From the NCBI RefSeq assembly GCF_014306105.1, contig NZ_JACRVF010000004.1:186001-250000 (forward strand): a DNA stretch of 64,000 bases, read 5' to 3'. Below, in pieces: positions 18,143 through 25,709 of the stretch. Below the pieces are notes generated by a model that was not told the DNA's origin, did not search any database, and saw only the letters and a list, made by a program, of their open reading frames with translations. Every line of letters begins with the position of its first letter. Positions within the stretch are counted from its first letter, which is position 1. Source of the stretch: Pontibacter cellulosilyticus (GTDB taxonomy: Bacteria; Bacteroidota; Bacteroidia; Cytophagales; Hymenobacteraceae). Position numbers and translations under genes: made by a program.

Positions 18143-18832
18143 ATGAAAACCTCATCCTTATTACTTATTGGTTCTTTAGCGCTTGGCATGTTTGCCTGCG
18201 GTGAGAAAGAAACTGCTGCGCCACAACCCCAGGTAGGGCTAAGCTTTAACACTGTCAAAGAGGCCGCAGCAATGGGAGCCAGGCTTTCTGCTCCAAACAG
18301 CTTGTCCTTTACCTCCGGCACCATTACTTTGAAAGAGATCCAGTTTGAGGTGGAGAGCGATGTTGACTCTCTGGAGGTAGAATTCGAGTTGGAGCAGGAT
18401 GTAACCATTGATTTCGCCACCGGGGCCACTTCCCCTGATATTAGCACCATAACCATCCCCGCTGGCACCTACGAGGAGTTTGAAATAGAGATGGAGCTTC
18501 AGGATCAAGGTACTAAACCAGCTATTGTGTTGAACGGCACGTTCATCGATGCACAGGGAGAGGCCCATCCAATCCGGTTTGAGTTCAATTCAGGTGAGAC
18601 ATTTGAAGTGGAGAGAGAAGGTGTAATCACCTTTGCAGAAGGGCAGAGCATGGTAGCCCAGGTTACTTTTGACCCTACAGTCTGGTTCGCAGGTGTTTCT
18701 TCTGCACAGTTGGCAGGCGCAGTTAAGAACGCAGAAGGAGTTATTGTTATCAGCTCGACTCAGAACACAGACATCTTTGAAGTGGTGGCCGATGGCTTGG
18801 ACCTGGCGACAGACGTAGAGATGGAAGACTAG
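18143..18832 (+). CDS. Lipoprotein paralogous to the sigma-operon lipoprotein
   Basis: The start at 18143 gives a clean lipoprotein signal (MKTSSLLLIGSLALGMFAC, Cys19); a frame from 18107 adds 12 residues that spoil it. The mature 211 residues are acidic and beta-rich (IQFEVESDVDSLEVEFELEQ, ITIPAGTYEEFEIEMELQ), followed by a module VTFDPTVWFAGVSSAQLAGA and VIVISSTQNTDIFEVVADGL shared with the protein at 16196. It resembles DUF4382-type lipoproteins in size and layout, but that family call is tentative. Location opposite an ECF sigma operon suggests coregulation. A terminator follows. Confidence 0.8.
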   Translation: MKTSSLLLIGSLALGMFACGEKETAAPQPQVGLSFNTVKEAAAMGARLSAPNSLSFTSGTITLKEIQFEVESDVDSLEVEFELEQDVTIDFATGATSPDISTITIPAGTYEEFEIEMELQDQGTKPAIVLNGTFIDAQGEAHPIRFEFNSGETFEVEREGVITFAEGQSMVAQVTFDPTVWFAGVSSAQLAGAVKNAEGVIVISSTQNTDIFEVVADGLDLATDVEMED

Positions 18833-18904
18833 AGCAGAGAATTTAAGAGTTTAACCTGCGATGAGCAGCCAACTCCGGAATGCAGCCTGCCACATCCGGT
18901 CCAA

Positions 18905-18941
18905 AAAAGGAAGAGCACTCTGACTGGGTGCTCTTCCTTTT
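18905..18941 (+). terminator. Rho-independent terminator
   Basis: Perfect 14-bp arms (18905-18918 and 18928-18941, core GGAAGAGCAC/GTGCTCTTCC) enclose a 9-base loop; the right arm ends in TTTT. It stands 72 bp after the lipoprotein stop. Confidence 0.8.
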
Positions 18942-19046
18942 AATCACTCTAAACCTGTTAGTGTACTGCATCCATGTTCACTTTTGAGTAACGCCCTAAC
19001 GCTGGCATCTTACAGCATTTTATTTCAACTTAAACCAGCCAATCAT

Positions 19047-19766
19047 ATGAAATATCAGTTTCCCTTTAAGACATCAGCCCTCTTGCTTGCAGGGCTAAGC
19101 TTTTTCACATCCTGCGAAACGGAGGAGGTGAACCGCGCGAGTGCCAATGTCGCAGTTCAGGCAACTGCGTCCCCCCTTACGGCGACGGAAAGCCAGCAGG
19201 GCCGTATTGTGATCACCGATTTCCGCATTAACATGAAGGAAGTTGAATTCGAATTTGACAAGACCGATCCCAGATCTACCACTGAGGTTGCTATCAAGGA
19301 TGTAAAGCTAAAAGGGCCTTTTGAGTTCGACCTGCTCGGCCCAAGCGGCTCTTTGAGCGCGTTAGCGGCAACGGTAGAATTGCCTAATGCCGTTTATGAA
19401 GAAATTGGTTTTAAAACCCACAAAGGCACCAGTGGCATCATGCTGGATAGAGCTGTATTGATGACTGGCACCATAGACGGTGTTCCTTTCGAGTTCTGGC
19501 ATGATATGGACGAAGAGTTTGATGTGGACTTCACGGATGCGAATCAGGACTTTGTTGTTGACGGGCAGGACCGGGCACTGATCATAGACTATAAAATAGG
19601 TTCCCTGGTGGGTGCCGCGTCAGGCGTGGACTTAACTACCGCCATGGACGGAAACGGGGACGGCAGGATAGAGATCCACTCCAAGGACCCTGACGGAAAC
19701 CAAAACCTTGCAAAGGCCCTGCGTGACAGCCTACGCAATGCCATTAAGCTGATTGACGACAAGTAA
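19047..19766 (+). CDS. Lipoprotein, second member next to the sigma operon
   Basis: The start at 19047 gives the lipoprotein signal MKYQFPFKTSALLLAGLSF with Cys23 in FFTSC; the longer frame from 18984 does not. The mature part starts with a short beta region (GRIVITDFRINMKEVEFEFD) similar in layout to the preceding lipoprotein, then GPFEFDLLGPSGSL and an acidic segment with calcium-binding-like Asp/Asn spacing (DFTDANQDFVVDGQDRALI and AMDGNGDGRIEIHSKDPDGN). These look like EF-hand or dockerin-type loops, so calcium binding is possible. No enzyme domain is seen. A strong terminator separates it from the upstream gene. Confidence 0.78.
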   Translation: MKYQFPFKTSALLLAGLSFFTSCETEEVNRASANVAVQATASPLTATESQQGRIVITDFRINMKEVEFEFDKTDPRSTTEVAIKDVKLKGPFEFDLLGPSGSLSALAATVELPNAVYEEIGFKTHKGTSGIMLDRAVLMTGTIDGVPFEFWHDMDEEFDVDFTDANQDFVVDGQDRALIIDYKIGSLVGAASGVDLTTAMDGNGDGRIEIHSKDPDGNQNLAKALRDSLRNAIKLIDDK

Positions 19767-20163
19767 CTAGGAGCATAAGTTAAAATCGTTCTAACGAGTT
19801 TGGCTTAAGCAGTTTTAACTTAAGTAAAGAAAGATTTTGCAAAAGGTTAAAGGGGGAGGTCCCACTTACTGACCTCTCTTCAATAACCCCTATTACATCT
19901 TAGCATGCTTTGTGAATGTCTATCTTGGAGTACAAAGGTGGAGTAGGGATAATAACGTTTTTCAAATGAGGTTAACACTGAGCAGAACCAAGAAAGGGCG
20001 GAACAATCTACAGGCTTTAAAAGAGCAACTGGAGGGTTGTACTTTCAGGTATACTATTTTACTATAGAGTTATGATAGATTGCTAAGGCTCTATTCAAAG
20101 GTAGCAGAATATGATTGCACCGGCCATACATTGCTTTGCTTTCTACACAAAGCAGGAATCCTC
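19767..20163. other. Intergenic region, no supported gene
   Basis: About 400 bases between a lipoprotein gene and the repeat at 20164. A short frame from 20080 runs through the hairpin repeat and is not credible. I see no RNA gene. Confidence 0.5.
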
Positions 20164-20273
20164 CCGAAAAGGAGAAATTATCGAGCTAAAAAAGCCGCTT
20201 CACTATGTGAAGCGGCTTTTTTAGCTGAGGTAGACCAAAGGATGAATTATCGAACCATTTCCACAGTGTTTTA
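20164..20273. repeat. Dispersed hairpin repeat, copy B (best-formed)
   Basis: Head CCGAAAAGGAGAAATTATCG (20164-20183), then a perfect hairpin with 19-bp arms and a 3-base loop (20185-20225, core AAGCCGCTTCAC/GTGAAGCGGCTT), then CTGAGGTAGACCAA and a second ATTATCGAAC followed by CATTTCCACAG. The box ATTATCGA occurs on both sides of the hairpin as a direct repeat. Read on the minus strand, the tail encodes AAKTLWKWFDNS, close to AAKSLWKLFDNS from copy C, so the repeat may be the 3' end of a lost multi-copy gene. Confidence 0.7.
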
Positions 20274-20358
20274 GCTGCTCTTGCGCTATCTTTTGGTGTT
20301 TATTTAGAGGAATAATTTTTACTGTGTGGGTACGTCAGGCTCAAATAGAGGTCATTCA

Positions 20359-21741
20359 TTATTTGCTCCTGCACATTAAAAAGTCCCGATACCACAGCCC
20401 GGATTCTTTAATAGTACGCTGCTGCGTCTCATAGTCCACGTGTACCAAGCCAAAGCGGGGATCGTAGCCCTCTGCCCATTCAAAATTGTCGAGGAAAGAC
20501 CACACGAAATAACCCTGTACGTTCGCGCCTTCCTGCTTGGCACGCAGCACCTGCTGCAGGTAACGCTGCAGGTAGTTTAAACGCTCCTGGTCATTTACCT
20601 GCCCATCCTTTAGCTCATCCGGGAAGGCCGCACCGTTCTCTGTTATGATCAGCTTTCTGATGTTCTTGTACCGGCTAAATTTGTGCAGCAAATGGTAAAT
20701 GCCTTCCGGGTATACTTCCCAGTTCATAAGCGTGTAAGGTACATTCCGCTTTTTGGCTGGCACCAGGTTGGCCTGCAGAAAGGGTGTCCAGAAAGAGTAT
20801 TTTACTACTTCACGAGTATAGTTCTGTATGCCTATGAAATCAAAATCGAATGGGAGTAGCGCTTCATCGTCGGGCTTGATGTATTTTTCAATGCGCCGCA
20901 TAAATTTCAGGTCGTCCAGCGGATACCCGAGGCCAAGGGCAGGCTCCAGGAAAAGCCTGTTGAGCAGCGCATCTACCCGATGCGCTGCTTTAATATCCTT
21001 ATCGCATTGCTGCAAGGGCTCTACGTGAGAGCAGGAAATGGTGGTGCCCACTTCTGCATGCGGGAGTATACTTTTTAAAATGCGGCCACCCTCGGCCTGG
21101 CAAAGCGCGGTGTGGTGCACGGCAGGTATAAACGAGCCAAACCCCCTGCGACCTGGCGCGTGAACACCTAAAAAATAACCGGCTCCGGTAAATACCATGG
21201 GCTCGTTCAGCACCATCCAATGGTTAACCCGATCGCCGAAGGAGTTGGCACATAGCGCAGCGTATTCACTAAACCAGCTGACGATGTCGCGGTTTGGCCA
21301 ACCGCCTCTTTTCTCTAGCTCCTGCGGTAGGTCCCAATGGTACAGGGTTACCCAGGGGGTAATGCCCAATTCCAGGCAATGGTCTATCAGGCGGTTATAG
21401 TAGTCTATTCCATGCTGGCTGATTTTACCCGTGCCATTTGGGATAAGGCGGGACCATGAAAGCGAGAAGCGGAAGTTCGGGATAGCCAATTCCCGCATCA
21501 GCATCAGGTCGTCAGGGTAGCGGTTAAAGAAGTCGCAGGCAATTTGGCCGTGGTGATTCTGTTTTACCTTTCCTTTTTTATTCGTGAAAACATCCCAGAT
21601 AGAGGCGCCTTTGTCTGCTATGTCGTGTGCGCCCTCTATCTGGTATGCCGCTGTGGCAACTCCCCAGTCAAAGTTATCTCCGAAATCTAATCTGCTCCAT
21701 ACAGGCTGATCCTGTACCTGTGCTGTGCTGTTTTCTGTCAT
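20359..21741 (-). CDS. Glycoside hydrolase family 1 beta-glucosidase
   Basis: A 460-residue GH1 enzyme, the usual length for the family, without signal peptide, so cytoplasmic. The N-terminal signature FDWGVATAAYQIEGAHDIADKG fragment is present (residues ~22-40), with the acid/base Glu in VLNEPMVF (~175) and the nucleophile Glu in LIITENGAAF (~367). The C-terminal GYFVWSFLDNFEWAEGYDPR and FGLVHVDYETQQRTIKES are standard. It hydrolyses beta-linked glucosides or galactosides of short sugars. It lies 50 bp after a glycosyltransferase gene on the same strand, with the metallophosphoesterase further upstream, perhaps as one transcript. Confidence 0.93.
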   Translation of the reverse strand: MTENSTAQVQDQPVWSRLDFGDNFDWGVATAAYQIEGAHDIADKGASIWDVFTNKKGKVKQNHHGQIACDFFNRYPDDLMLMRELAIPNFRFSLSWSRLIPNGTGKISQHGIDYYNRLIDHCLELGITPWVTLYHWDLPQELEKRGGWPNRDIVSWFSEYAALCANSFGDRVNHWMVLNEPMVFTGAGYFLGVHAPGRRGFGSFIPAVHHTALCQAEGGRILKSILPHAEVGTTISCSHVEPLQQCDKDIKAAHRVDALLNRLFLEPALGLGYPLDDLKFMRRIEKYIKPDDEALLPFDFDFIGIQNYTREVVKYSFWTPFLQANLVPAKKRNVPYTLMNWEVYPEGIYHLLHKFSRYKNIRKLIITENGAAFPDELKDGQVNDQERLNYLQRYLQQVLRAKQEGANVQGYFVWSFLDNFEWAEGYDPRFGLVHVDYETQQRTIKESGLWYRDFLMCRSK

Positions 21742-21791
21742 AAAATAAGCAGCAGAAGCGGCTCCTGCTGCACCCTAAAGCTGAAATTATA

Positions 21792-22778
21792 CTATGTATT
21801 TTCCTGCATTATACGTGCTACAATGGCATCCGTCTCGTCAGGGTAATGCACCTGAATCTGCTCGCCATGGTCCAGCCACTCCTTTATCTTGGGCAGGTGT
21901 TTTTGCTTGAGGCTTTTAATTGTTGCTACCCCCATGTGCTTTAAGGCGGCGGCGTTACAAACCTGTTCATACTGGTTTTTCATGGGCACTACCAGCAACT
22001 TCTTTTGCAAGTATAAAACTTCTGATGGCGTTCCGAACCCTGCTGCGCAAAGCACCCCTGCCGAAGAGGCCATACTTTGCAGGAAAGCGTCGTTTTGTAT
22101 TGGTTTTACTGAGATGTTTTCATGCTGGAAAGGCTGCTTGTTGTGTTTTGAGAAGACCTTCCACTCCACATGCTTAAAGCATGAGAGCTTGTTTATAATT
22201 TTATGGTCGTCGTGTGCGGGTAAATATACCGTGTAGTGTCCCCGGTTGCTTACCTCCAGCTCCCGCACTTGTTTCCGTATGATAGGGGTAAAGATGGTGT
22301 CGTCGAACCTGGCAAAGTGGAAGCCATACTGCGCGGTGGTAGGGGCATAGTTTTTCAGAATGAATTTACCCATGTGGTCTGTTACTTTTGGCTTTGGCAC
22401 GTTTGGGTTCAGAACCGCCACCTGGTTGCTCAGCCCCACGCAGTGTTTTTTTGCCCGCATGCAGGCCCAGGCTGTTATAGGCTCAAAGTCTGAGATCACC
22501 AGATCATACTCATTTACGGGTAGCTGGCATGTTTCTTTATAAAAAGCCCTGGAGTTAGCTTTTACAAATGTCCTGTAAAAGTCTACGCCTCCGCTCTTCC
22601 CAAAAACAAAACCAAGTCCTTTCAGCCTGTACTTTACCGGGTAAGGCAAGCTGAGGTCTACCTGGCTGCCGCTCACCACGATGTCTACCTCACCATGTTT
22701 TTGCAGAGCCGGTACAATGTCCAGGGCACGGGTAAGGTGACCGTTACCCGTGCCCTGAATGGCATATAGGATTCTCAA
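21792..22778 (-). CDS. Glycosyltransferase family protein (GT-B, MJ1255-like)
   Basis: A 328-residue GT-B-fold protein. It starts with the donor-site type loop RILYAIQGTGNGHLTRALDI and contains YDLVISDFEPITAWACMRAK, PTTAQYGFHFARFDD, then in the C-terminal half AGVLCAAGFGTPSEVLYLQK, LLVVPMKNQYEQVCNA and AALKHMGVATIK, as in MurG-like and MJ1255-like uncharacterised transferases. Substrates are unknown; glycolipid or envelope glycan synthesis is the likely pathway. The start codon overlaps the end of the metallophosphoesterase gene by 4 bp, so the two are translationally coupled. Confidence 0.82.
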   Translation of the reverse strand: MRILYAIQGTGNGHLTRALDIVPALQKHGEVDIVVSGSQVDLSLPYPVKYRLKGLGFVFGKSGGVDFYRTFVKANSRAFYKETCQLPVNEYDLVISDFEPITAWACMRAKKHCVGLSNQVAVLNPNVPKPKVTDHMGKFILKNYAPTTAQYGFHFARFDDTIFTPIIRKQVRELEVSNRGHYTVYLPAHDDHKIINKLSCFKHVEWKVFSKHNKQPFQHENISVKPIQNDAFLQSMASSAGVLCAAGFGTPSEVLYLQKKLLVVPMKNQYEQVCNAAALKHMGVATIKSLKQKHLPKIKEWLDHGEQIQVHYPDETDAIVARIMQENT

Positions 22779-23617
22779 GCTGATTTCAGGTTAAATTCTA
22801 CCATCAGGCTTTGGAACAGTTGTATATTGGTTGGAACCAACTCATCATCCTTGTCCATGACCACGGCATCCAGGTTCTCCCGGAACTTGTACAGGCTCCA
22901 CGCTCCTTTGTCATACTCCATGGCCGTTAGGTTCTCGATCCAGTCGCCTGAGTTGAGGTAGGTAACGCAGCCCTCGTTGTTGGTGATCTCGCGCAGCTCA
23001 GGTTGGTGAATATGGCCGCAAACCACATAGTCGTACCCGTTGGAGATGGCGATGTCGGAGGCCGTTTTCTCGAAGTTGTTGATGAACTTGACGGCGCTCT
23101 TTACCCGGTTTTTGATGTTGCGGGATATGTATACTTTCTCCCTGTTCAGCTTCAGGCAGAAAAAGTTAACCATGCGATTAAGCAGGATGAGCAGGTCATA
23201 GCCTTGAGCGCCCAGTTTCGCCAGCCACTTGGAGTGCTGCATCGTTACGTCAAACACATCGCCATGAAACATCCAGGCACGCTTGCCATCCAGCTCCAGC
23301 ACCAGCTTGTTCACGATCTGGAAAGTGCCAAGCTTGAAGCCCACGAACTTACGAAGCATCTCATCGTGGTTGCCGGTGATGTAGTATACGTTGGTGCCTT
23401 TGGCGATGAGCCCCATCAGGTACTTTACTACCCGCATGTGCGAGGCAGGCCAATAACTTTTACTAAACTGCCAGATGTCAATGATATCACCATTAAGAAT
23501 GATGGTATCGGGCTTTATACTTTTGAGGTAAGCCAGCAGTTCCTTTGCATGGCAGCCATAGGTACCGAGGTGCACATCGGATATGACAACAACCTCTACT
23601 TTTCTTTTTCTTGCCAT
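22775..23617 (-). CDS. LpxH-like metallophosphoesterase
   Basis: A 280-residue calcineurin-type phosphoesterase. All metal-binding motifs are present: VISDVHLG (residue ~12), LNGDIIDIW (~42), ITGNHDE (~82), the His of MFHGDVFD, and VVCGHIHQPE (~198). Size and motif spacing fit the UDP-2,3-diacylglucosamine pyrophosphatase LpxH/LpxG-like group of Bacteroidota, which cuts UDP from a lipid A precursor. Related stand-alone phosphodiesterases cannot be excluded. Pairing with a glycosyltransferase (4-bp overlap) suggests a lipid or envelope glycan function. Confidence 0.82.
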   Translation of the reverse strand: MARKRKVEVVVISDVHLGTYGCHAKELLAYLKSIKPDTIILNGDIIDIWQFSKSYWPASHMRVVKYLMGLIAKGTNVYYITGNHDEMLRKFVGFKLGTFQIVNKLVLELDGKRAWMFHGDVFDVTMQHSKWLAKLGAQGYDLLILLNRMVNFFCLKLNREKVYISRNIKNRVKSAVKFINNFEKTASDIAISNGYDYVVCGHIHQPELREITNNEGCVTYLNSGDWIENLTAMEYDKGAWSLYKFRENLDAVVMDKDDELVPTNIQLFQSLMVEFNLKSA

Positions 23618-24053
23618 ACACTAGGCGTGGGTGAGTATAATTTTAGTCTCTGTTAAATTTAAAGGGCGAGTAGAAGGAGTGCAGCCTGTACAGGAGAATG
23701 TCTAGTAGCTTGCTTGTAATAAAGCCTGCAAGTGTTTTTGCCTTTTTCATTTTCGTGTGATTTAGGTTATACACCCCCTGGCTATAGGTTGTCCTAACTA
23801 CGCTACTAAATTACGCATGTATTGTTAGCTGCAGGTTATGAGGAAGTTATGTTTTGGTTAAGATTGATTGAGTGGCTTAGGCATCGAGAGGTGCTATTAT
23901 CGTTTTAGCTTTTATATGAAATACTTTTCATGTGAAGTTTTTGTGAATTTATCCTGCCGTATAGGGCATGAGGATTAATAAAAACATAGTACACCATTAA
24001 TATTTGCGTAATCCACCAAACATAGTTTTGCAGGCAAAATCAACCAAAAAACT
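23618..24053. other. Intergenic divergent region
   Basis: About 430 bases upstream of the metallophosphoesterase gene (minus) and the SusC stub (plus). It is AT-rich with no credible ORF or hairpin; promoters for both sides are expected here. Confidence 0.45.
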
Positions 24054-24368
24054 ATGAGGATGAGAATCTTTACAATTTGCAGGTACAGCATGATCTGGGG
24101 CCTTGCCTTGCTGTGCTGCTTTAACGCTTTTGCGCAAACGCTCGCAGTTAAGGGAAAAGTAACAGATGAGAAAGGTCAGGGGCTGCCCGGCACCAGCATT
24201 GCCGTGAAAGGTACCGCCAACGGTACTATTTCTGACCTGAGCGGCAACTACAGCATTCCTGTAAACGATGAAGCGGCGGTACTGGTGGTTAGCTTTGTGG
24301 GCTACCTTACCCAGGAGACGAGCATCGGCAACCGCGAAACCATCGACTTCCAACTATTGCCCATTTAA
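24054..24368 (+). pseudogene. Truncated SusC/RagA-type TonB receptor (N-terminal domain only)
   Basis: The 104-residue frame has a signal peptide ending near CCFNAFAQ and a complete carboxypeptidase-D regulatory-like domain (VKGKVTDEKGQGLPGTSIAV, GTISDLSGNYSIPV, VLVVSFVGYLTQE). In SusC-like receptors this domain is followed by a plug of over 100 residues and a ~700-residue barrel; here a stop follows directly after DFQLLPI. No plug or barrel frame is visible downstream in 1.3 kb. The junction at ~24365 therefore looks like a deletion, and the gene is a stub. A free-standing small secreted domain is possible but less likely. Confidence 0.75.
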
Positions 24369-25709
24369 GAATTAGCGCCATTTCTAAGTTTTTCAACTTC
24401 AATACCCTTGCATCGGGTACTTATTTAGAAACGCCATCAGGAGTAGGCATATTTGTAAGCTACCAACAGGGAAATTTCAGAAACCAGAATGTGTTAGTGG
24501 AGATCCTTTCGGTAAACTGGTTTGGTATAAAGAGGAGGTGCTTGCAAAGCCTATCGGAGCGGAAGCAGCTGTGGTGTGTCTGTCTCATAACTCCTACTCT
24601 ACAGTACAGGTTGGCCGCTTTTAAGTGGAACGGGATGTTTTTACTGGAGCCTTTTTCAATCGAATGGTATAAATTATCGAACCAAAACAGCCGCTCAGTT
24701 TGATGTGGAGCGGCTGTTTACTCTGTAGCCCGAGGAATGGAATTATCGAACAATTTCCACAGGGATTTGGCGGCTTTAGAGGAGTGGCTGCAAGCGGGGG
24801 AAGTATCTTTTTGTCCATGTAGGGGAGCATACTCCAGCCGGAGGAATTTATCCGAGATGAACATGAGAACCTGATAAGAAACGTGAAAGTAGCCTATTCG
24901 GCGGTGCTTAACTTGAGATAACGCTGTAGCCGAGGCTTTTCTTCAAAATACTGAAGACCGAGCTGGTAGGCAGTCTGTATGAGGGTGAACTCTTTTCTAT
25001 ATTGATCAAGATTTGAATGGGAACCTGATAGGTAGCCCTTATCCCTGTTTTTTATAAATACTACCGTAGGGCTTGTACAACAGGAGCTAAAAAGCTTTTG
25101 TACACTTCTTATCTCAAAATGTTGGCAAAAATTCCCATACTAATTATTGATTTCTCCTGCCAACGTTTCTGCTTATTAATAATGTATATCTTGCAAGACC
25201 GGCTTTTAATTGAAGCTTTTAACTTCACATGGTATTTAGGATGGAAAGTTGAGAGTTCTTATACTGCAGGAGGACATTAAGGTGATTTCAGGATGGTTCC
25301 GATTTATCGGGGACCCGATCAGAATACTTTCAAGGCCTAAAGTTAATTCCCCTGAGATATTTTCTTTCACTTCAATCCCAAAGCTGTGGAAAAGAAAAGC
25401 ACGCCCATGGAGAGCACGGACACCAAAAGGCAGAACCTGTTTGCTACACTAAAAGATGCCATTTTGAAGGTATTGCTATGCAACGGCGAGTTCCCCAAGA
25501 ACTTCTGTACAGGTTGCTCACTTTATATTTATTTATAATAATTGTGCTTGCATGTCCATCGTCAAATAATGTTCTATCCATAACAGCAAGGCTGCTCTGA
25601 TCTAAACTAAAACCGGCCTTGCTGCTTTCAAATATATTCATCAAAAATTTAATTGAAATTATAGCGACGCTACGGCACTATTATTAGCTATCATAAGAAT
25701 GTAAACAGT
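24369..25709. other. Decayed region without supported gene
   Basis: About 1.3 kb between the SusC stub and the cytochrome c peroxidase gene. All frames are short and mutually inconsistent. It contains hairpin-repeat copy C at 24664-24757. I recognise no protein fragment; it is probably debris left by the deletion of the receptor and its partner gene. Confidence 0.5.
24664..24757. repeat. Dispersed hairpin repeat, copy C
   Basis: ATAAATTATCGAAC is followed by a hairpin with arms AAACAGCCGCTC (24685-24696) and GAGCGGCTGTTT (24708-24719), then GAGGAATGGAATTATCGAAC and AATTTCCACAG. Compared with copies A and B the stem carries an A-to-C change matched by T-to-G on the other arm, so pairing is kept. 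Confidence 0.68.

Noticed and set aside
20080-20274. 64-residue frame across repeat copy B
   Set aside because: It runs through a perfect hairpin repeat and has no start signal; it is a by-product of the repeat.
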